DNA of 15,547 nucleotides, taken from assembly GCA_964646605.1 (NCBI GenBank), contig CAZYEX010000091.1, forward strand, positions 1 to 15,547, given 5' to 3'. The position numbers and the translations under genes were made by a program. Origin of the DNA: SBAX01 sp964646605 (lineage in GTDB: Bacteria > Planctomycetota > Phycisphaerae > UBA1845). Positions within the stretch are counted from its first letter, which is position 1. The number at the start of each line of letters is the position of its first letter. Positions 13,072 to 15,547 of this stretch are shown one piece after another. Below the pieces are notes generated by a model, which made no database searches, was not told where the DNA came from, and saw nothing but the letters and a program-made list of their open reading frames with translations.

Positions 13072-13795
13072 TTGTTGGATTGTCCTGAATCGCAGCCCAA
13101 CTCCTTGCAAATTCAATAGGTTGCGACGACGCACCACCTCGACCCCAGGATTCATTGTCACTGCGCGTTCGCGCACCGGAATGCTCGTTTGTGTGTCGTG
13201 CGCGCTGCGTGCTTCCATCCTCGCATGTACCCGTCATTCGGATCGCGTCCGGTTCTTGTACGGGTTCAGTCGGCAGCCAGGGGAGCGCCGAGATAGCCGC
13301 TGCGATGGGCAGCACACGGTCATCGGTGTAGACGTTGGCCGTCAAGCGCGGATCGGTGTGCCGCAGGTGGGCCTGGGCGAATCGGAGCGGGATCGCGTTG
13401 GCCGACAGGTACGTCGCCAATGACTTCCGCATCGCGTGCAGGTCTACGCAACCCGATTCGGGTTTCTCGGCAATTCCGGCAAGCCGCAGGTCCGCCCGGA
13501 GCGCCTTCACTCCCGGTACACCCGACAGGACCGGATCGGTCGGCTTCGCGCCGGCAGGTCGATGGGTCCGTAGGGCCTCGACGGCCCGCGGATGCAATGC
13601 GATCGAGTCCGCCCGTTTGGCCTTGGTCGTTTTCGCCCGCAGCTCGAAACGGGCGGGCAGCGTGTCGAGCCGTACGTCCTGCCATTGCAGCGCACGCAGT
13701 TCCGATCGGCGTAGGCCGGTCCACAACGCCAACAAGTACGCCAGCGCCCGTTCCCGCCCGATGCGATCGACATCATCCACATTCTGAGCGGCCAC
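13025..13795 (-). CDS. Tyrosine recombinase (phage-type integrase), N-terminally truncated (256 aa)
   Basis: A site-specific recombinase catalytic domain. The signature residues are in order: Arg29 in WTGLRRSEL, Lys58/Lys60 in the KTTKAKR hairpin, His120 and Arg123 in DLHAMRK, His146 in HLRHTDPRLT, and the nucleophile Tyr156 in NVYTDD. The C-terminus RVKGLEPSTFTLAT is read antisense from the tRNA-Gly T-arm and the stop is in its anticodon stem, so the tRNA 3' end is the likely attachment site. The usual N-terminal SAM-like core-binding domain of 100-150 residues is missing. From the GTG at 13793-13795 the frame extends only 16 further codons upstream before a TGA at 13844-13846, close to a pair of 21-bp repeats. 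It is probably inactive or a decayed remnant despite its complete catalytic set. Confidence 0.88.
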   Translation of the reverse strand: MAAQNVDDVDRIGRERALAYLLALWTGLRRSELRALQWQDVRLDTLPARFELRAKTTKAKRADSIALHPRAVEALRTHRPAGAKPTDPVLSGVPGVKALRADLRLAGIAEKPESGCVDLHAMRKSLATYLSANAIPLRFAQAHLRHTDPRLTANVYTDDRVLPIAAAISALPWLPTEPVQEPDAIRMTGTCEDGSTQRARHTNEHSGARTRSDNESWGRGGASSQPIEFARSWAAIQDNPTKRVKGLEPSTFTLAT

Positions 13796-13829
13796 CGCGA
13801 CCTTCCGGGCGTCGTCTGGGAGTGAGAGC

Positions 13830-13881
13830 CCGAGCCGCGAGCGTCAGAGATGGGACCCGTCCGAGCCGCGAGCCTCAGCGA
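13830..13881. repeat. Two 21-bp direct repeats at the broken integrase 5' end
   Basis: CCGAGCCGCGAGCGTCAGAGA (from 13830) and CCGAGCCGCGAGCCTCAGCGA (from 13861) match at 19 of 21 positions and start 31 bases apart. Short repeats of the type GAGCCGCGAGC...TCAGCGA are, from memory, dispersed in intergenic DNA of planctomycete genomes. No third copy was noticed in this window. They lie where the integrase reading frame is lost. Confidence 0.6.
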
Positions 13882-14018
13882 CCGGACAGCGTAACGCCGA
13901 CAATAGAGCGTGGCGCGCACCAACACCGCCTCTTCGTCAAGGACCTGTTCGAGGAATCAGCATGTCCGCCCTCGCGCGCCGTGTGACTCCTGATGACGAA
14001 GGACCACTGCTCAAGAGC

Positions 14019-14049
14019 GGTGGCACCCATCGGAACCGTCAGTGCCACC
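14019..14049. repeat. 8-bp inverted repeat across the RadC-like stop codon
   Basis: GGTGGCAC (14019-14026) and GTGCCACC (14042-14049) are perfect inverted repeats with a 15-base loop, placed around the TGA of the RadC-like gene. No T-run follows on the minus strand, so it is not a standard intrinsic terminator. It may still act as an mRNA 3'-end hairpin. Confidence 0.45.
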
Positions 14050-14962
14050 CCGCCCCAACTCTTGAGGAACCGTCCCTGAGTTCTCGCTGGAGTCGTCGAT
14101 TGTCTGCCCCACTTCTCCCGTTCAACGCGACTACTTCGGATCGAACCCTGTCAAACGGGAAGAACGATGGGAGGCAGCCTTCACCGTACACGAGCCACTC
14201 CCCACGCTCACAAACGACATCGAGGAAGTTGATTCCGCATGCGTTGAACGCCTCGGCAAAATGACGAGACGACCGGAGATCCTGCTCGCTGGGTCCAAGC
14301 AACGACACATACGTTGAGTGGGGATTCGGGTGATTATGCACACAAACCACTAGATCCGCATACGTTGACGACGCGATTTTGCAAAGAGCAACCGTGTCCA
14401 GTGACGGGGCGACCGTCGTTGAATCTGGTCCCTTGTTGCACCACAGGCCGAGCACCCGATGCTCGGCACAGAAGAGAAACACCACCCACTCATGCTTCTT
14501 GTACTTCAGGTGCGACGCAGTTATGGAAAGCGCCGCATGGAGCGGATAATCCACGGAGTGAAATGAGCCATCGGCGCGCATTGATTTCTTGAACGTCGTA
14601 TCCAAGGCTAAGGGAACGTGCCGGAAATTGTAATGCTCCTGAATCAACCGCGAGCGACGCTTTGCCGCGAGACGCTCGACCTGACTCGGCTCGAGTGGCC
14701 GTGACATCCTCCAATGGTTGACAATCGCCGCAATCAACACAACAACGATGACTACGAGAGCGAGCGCGATGTCCAATTCAGCGGGAGGATGACCCGACTG
14801 GCGACGGGCAATCAAAGGGTAAACGGCGAGGAGGATGTTCACAGGGTCTCGTTCGGTCTTCGTCCCACCGCCTTCGGTGCCGACCATCCGGGTTGCGAGG
14901 CGGTGACCGTAGCCTACGACGGCGACCTGAATCTGGTCAAAGTCACGCAGCCGCAACTCCAT
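14039..14962 (-). CDS. Membrane-anchored RadC/JAMM-domain protein (307 aa)
   Basis: The C-terminal half is a JAB/MPN-type domain. The metal-binding signature His209-Asn-His211-Pro...Ser225-x-x-Asp228 (VVCVHNHPNP, then GPSEQD) resembles RadC-like proteins (HNHPSG...PSxxD), with a longer insert between the parts. Glu158 or Glu167 could supply the acidic residue. Family members are zinc-dependent and some cleave isopeptide bonds; the role of bacterial RadC remains unsettled. Unusually, a strong transmembrane segment lies at about 64-83 (ALALVVIVVVLIAAIV). The start is uncertain: the ATG at 14960-14962 has only a weak ribosome binding site, and a later Met at residue 86 would remove the membrane segment. 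It begins 24 bases after the stop of the dihydrolipoamide dehydrogenase fragment. Confidence 0.72.
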   Translation of the reverse strand: MELRLRDFDQIQVAVVGYGHRLATRMVGTEGGGTKTERDPVNILLAVYPLIARRQSGHPPAELDIALALVVIVVVLIAAIVNHWRMSRPLEPSQVERLAAKRRSRLIQEHYNFRHVPLALDTTFKKSMRADGSFHSVDYPLHAALSITASHLKYKKHEWVVFLFCAEHRVLGLWCNKGPDSTTVAPSLDTVALCKIASSTYADLVVCVHNHPNPHSTYVSLLGPSEQDLRSSRHFAEAFNACGINFLDVVCERGEWLVYGEGCLPSFFPFDRVRSEVVALNGRSGADNRRLQRELRDGSSRVGAGWH

Positions 14963-14986
14963 CTCATTCCATAGCCGCGCCGCACC

Positions 14987-15211
14987 TTACTCATGCGACA
15001 CTCCGGCGGCTTCGCCGATGGTTTCGGAGAGCGTGGGGTGGGGATGGATCATGGTGGCGAGGTCGTAGGCGACGGCGCCCATTTCCAAGGCGAGGACTCC
15101 GTCGGAGATCATTTCTCCGGCGTGCGGGCCGCAGAGGCCGATGCCCAGCAGGCGCTGCGTGGTCTTGTCGAGGATGAGTTTGGTGGCACCGTCGGTGCGG
15201 CCGAGTGCCAC
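14987..15211 (-). pseudogene. lpd: C-terminal fragment of dihydrolipoamide dehydrogenase
   Basis: Dihydrolipoamide dehydrogenase (E3) reoxidises the lipoyl groups of 2-oxoacid dehydrogenase complexes. Only the end of the dimerisation domain remains, about 75 of the usual 460-480 residues, from ALGRTDGATKLILD through ALEMGAVAYDLA. It includes the active-site His/Glu block IHPHPTLSE. The E. coli-type motifs are well preserved, so truncation is recent or the sequence is still constrained. Further upstream the frame reads FPQHSNRKRRAVALG, which may still be E3-like, and then loses similarity before an in-frame TAG. FAD, NAD and disulfide motifs are all absent. The break lies beside an inverted repeat, a tRNA-like scar and a transposase end, which suggests rearrangement cut the gene. 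Confidence 0.82.
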
Positions 15212-15268
15212 GGCGCGGCGTTTTCGATTCGAGTGCTGGGGAAAATGCTGGGGGTCGCGGAGGAACCG

Positions 15269-15299
15269 TCGTAAGTCGTTGTGTCTTCGCTACTTACGA
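15269..15299. repeat. 8-bp inverted repeat at the lpd break
   Basis: TCGTAAGT (15269-15276) and ACTTACGA (15292-15299) are perfect inverted repeats with a 15-base loop. They lie between the end of recognisable lpd sequence and the tRNA-like scar. This could be a recombination or transposon junction element, or chance. Confidence 0.4.
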
Positions 15300-15313
15300 G
15301 GGGTGGTTGCAAC

Positions 15314-15355
15314 CTTCCAAGCTGAACGTTCACGGTTCGAGTCCGTTCGCCCGCA
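15314..15355 (+). pseudogene. tRNA-Gly(UCC)-like 3' fragment / attachment scar
   Basis: Loop CTTCCAA (15314-15320, anticodon TCC), T-arm CACGG-TTCGAGT-CCGTT (4 of 5 pairs) and acceptor strand CGCCCGC plus A match the 3' half of a tRNA-Gly(UCC). The 5' half is absent: no GCGGGCG precedes it, and the anticodon stem pairs at only 3 of 5 positions. Antisense, the frame reads NAGERTRTVNVQLGRL, which looks like the tRNA-encoded tail of an integrase. It is therefore probably a relic of an integration at a glycine tRNA gene. Confidence 0.5.
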
Positions 15356-15416
15356 TTGATGAAGTGTTTCAGGTCGAGAATTACCCGAACGTGGGCGTTG
15401 CCTACGACGTAACTCT

Positions 15417-15547
15417 TCAGCCGTCTGCAGGGGGTTGGTGGGGTAACGGGGGCAGGTTTCCGGTTTGGAAGCAGGTTCGCAGGGCGGCGGTGATGGTCTT
15501 GGTGGGATCGAGTCCGCGGAGACGGAGGGTGCGATAGACGCTCATGA
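15417..15547 (-). CDS. C-terminal end of a transposase, probably IS66-like (partial)
   Basis: The minus-strand frame enters from the right edge and ends at TGA (15417-15419). It reads SVYRTLRLRGLDPTKTITAA, then LRTCFQTGNLPPLPH and a short tail. The R-x-L-R-L-R-G-x-D-P block and the TG-x-LPPLP ending match, from memory, the C-termini of planctomycete transposases of the IS66-like group. Only about 43 residues are visible, without the catalytic triad, so the family is tentative. The frame is open to the window edge. The internal ATG at 15543-15545 is not taken as the start because it would leave only 42 codons. Its position next to a truncated lpd suggests an insertion at the island boundary. 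Confidence 0.5.
   Translation of the reverse strand, partial: MSVYRTLRLRGLDPTKTITAALRTCFQTGNLPPLPHQPPADG

Noticed and set aside
14893..15274. Plus-strand ORFs of 93-94 codons over the lpd fragment
   Set aside because: They are antisense to a clear dihydrolipoamide dehydrogenase C-terminus with the HPHPTLSE motif.

Overview
The window looks like an accessory region of a high-GC bacterium, most probably a planctomycete. That assignment is an inference. It rests on two very large, Asp- and Cys-rich, thrombospondin-type-3 (TSP3) repeat lipoproteins, on integrase tails that read out of tRNA 3' ends, on the small Cys-motif protein behind one such tail, and on a transposase C-terminus of a type I associate with planctomycete IS66-like elements. 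No rRNA or universal marker gene is present.

Layout. (1) Bases 1-36 hold the first 12 codons of a minus-strand gene that leaves the window, with a strong AAGGAG ribosome binding site. (2) Bases 250-9003 are a minus-strand pair: a 532-residue, extremely acidic TSP3 lipoprotein (7405-9003), then a 2303-residue lipoprotein (324-7235) closed by a textbook intrinsic terminator (252-299). The large protein carries SbsA-like Ig domains, TSP3 calcium-binding stretches, two kinds of short internal repeat, and a segment that resembles the oligomerising, pore-forming part of anthrax protective antigen. (3) Bases 9088-9922 carry small, weakly supported plus-strand ORFs and a minus-strand zinc-ribbon-like protein. 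(4) Bases 9923-11041 contain no convincing gene. (5) Bases 11042-15547 are a mobile-element graveyard on the minus strand, apart from one intact plus-strand tRNA-Gly(GCC). It holds a Cys-motif protein, a beheaded integrase tail over a decayed tRNA-His-like sequence, a CPBP-type membrane protein, a truncated tyrosine recombinase whose stop codon lies inside tRNA-Gly, a membrane-anchored RadC/JAMM-like protein, the last 75 codons of dihydrolipoamide dehydrogenase, a tRNA-Gly(UCC)-like scar, and the 3' end of a transposase.

How it fits together. The two TSP3 proteins are adjacent, co-oriented and share the unusual lipobox LLNC, so they probably form one cell-envelope or extracellular calcium-dependent system. 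The right third is best read as repeated integration at tRNA genes followed by decay. Three tRNA-derived sites lie within about 3.7 kb, each overlapped by an integrase-type C-terminal reading frame. The most interesting candidate for something undescribed is the protective-antigen-like module inside the giant lipoprotein.
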